Assembly (NCBI GenBank): GCA_900752285.1 | Contig: CAADUW010000007.1 | Coordinates: forward strand, 1 to 22,364 | Direction: 5' to 3' | Length of the DNA: 22,364 nucleotides | Source: an uncultured Oscillospiraceae bacterium | GTDB lineage: Bacteria > Bacillota > Clostridia > Oscillospirales > Oscillospiraceae | Part shown: positions 22,163 to 22,364 of the stretch, piece after piece | Layout of the letters: every line of letters begins with the position of its first letter | Position numbering within the stretch: position 1 is the stretch's first letter | Notes under the pieces: model-generated | Databases searched by the model: none | Told to the model about the DNA's origin: nothing | Seen by the model: the letters and a program-made list of their open reading frames with translations, nothing else | Position numbers and translations under genes: made by a program

Positions 22163-22364
22163 TTATTCCGTCTTGACGTATTTCCAGCAGGCGACCTGTC
22201 TGCCGTTTACCTCCGTCATGGGCGGGGCTTTCTTTCTGCACTGCTCCGTGCAGTACCGGCATCGAGGGTGGAAGTGGCAGCCCGTGGGCGGGTTCGCCGG
22301 GTTCGGCACCTCTCCCTCCAGAACTACCCGGTTGATCTTCACATCCGGGTCCGGCTGGGGCGCC
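22163..22364 (-). CDS. Oligopeptide/dipeptide-type ABC transporter ATP-binding protein, C-terminal part
   Basis: A 66-codon 3' end running out of the window at its 5' side. It reads [24 protein letters not shown] followed by [26 protein letters not shown] and a TAA at 22163-22165. The GEVP-NP-NPP-GC-FH-PRC stretch plus later Cys residues is the diagnostic oligo_HPY C-terminal extension of OppD/OppF/DppD/DppF ATPases; nothing of the ATPase core is in the window. Opp/Dpp-type importers carry peptides but also oligosaccharides, and here it precedes a sulfatase cluster in the same direction, so import of a sulfated oligosaccharide is a plausible inference. The final residues before the stop are normal for the family, so the gene is intact at this end. 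Confidence 0.9.
   Translation of the reverse strand, partial: APQPDPDVKINRVVLEGEVPNPANPPTGCHFHPRCRYCTEQCRKKAPPMTEVNGRQVACWKYVKTE

Overview
The window looks like chromosome of a gut-type anaerobic Clostridia member, most likely an Oscillospirales/Oscillospiraceae relative. This rests on an anaerobic (radical SAM) sulfatase-maturating enzyme, strong AGGAGG-type ribosome binding sites, a PTS/antiterminator operon, a sugar ABC importer without its own ATPase, and small interspersed palindromic repeats in many intergenic gaps. No sequence search was possible, so the taxonomy is inference. No rRNA, tRNA, CRISPR array or full insertion sequence was seen.

Layout. 1-5150 (all genes minus): aspS, a GNAT acetyltransferase, a 116-bp MITE-like element, an Atg22/UMF1-type MFS transporter and a zinc-dependent phospholipase C-like protein. 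5151-11160 (minus): a beta-glucoside operon in the order licT-type antiterminator (frameshifted), PTS EIIBC, an unrecognised 349-aa protein, an MBL-fold hydrolase and a GH1 6-phospho-beta-glucosidase. It starts with a good promoter and a RAT-like antiterminator target and ends in a clear terminator. 11160-11824: about 660 bp without a gene, holding a composite inverted repeat and operator-like palindromes.

11825-17637 (plus): a CUT1 sugar ABC importer (lipoprotein binding protein, two permeases), then a PfkB-family kinase, a small P-loop kinase-like protein and a class II ketose-bisphosphate aldolase. This reads as import, phosphorylation (perhaps by two kinases) and aldol cleavage of a ketose-type sugar. 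The sugar cannot be named from sequence. 17640-18076: hairpins and a stack of three repeat types. 18077-22364 (minus): anSME, a xylose-isomerase-like TIM-barrel protein, an intact formylglycine sulfatase, the C-terminal stump of a second sulfatase cut off at a repeat, and the C-terminus of an Opp/Dpp-type ABC ATPase running off the edge. Together these suggest uptake and desulfation of sulfated glycans or sugars.

The most notable items are: a MITE-like family with 17-bp terminal inverted repeats and 4-bp target duplications, whose two copies differ by one 51-bp hairpin segment bounded by GGCAA repeats; the ABC/two-kinase/aldolase operon; the unrecognised protein plus MBL hydrolase in the PTS operon; the single-base frameshift in licT; and the repeat-associated truncation of a tandem sulfatase.
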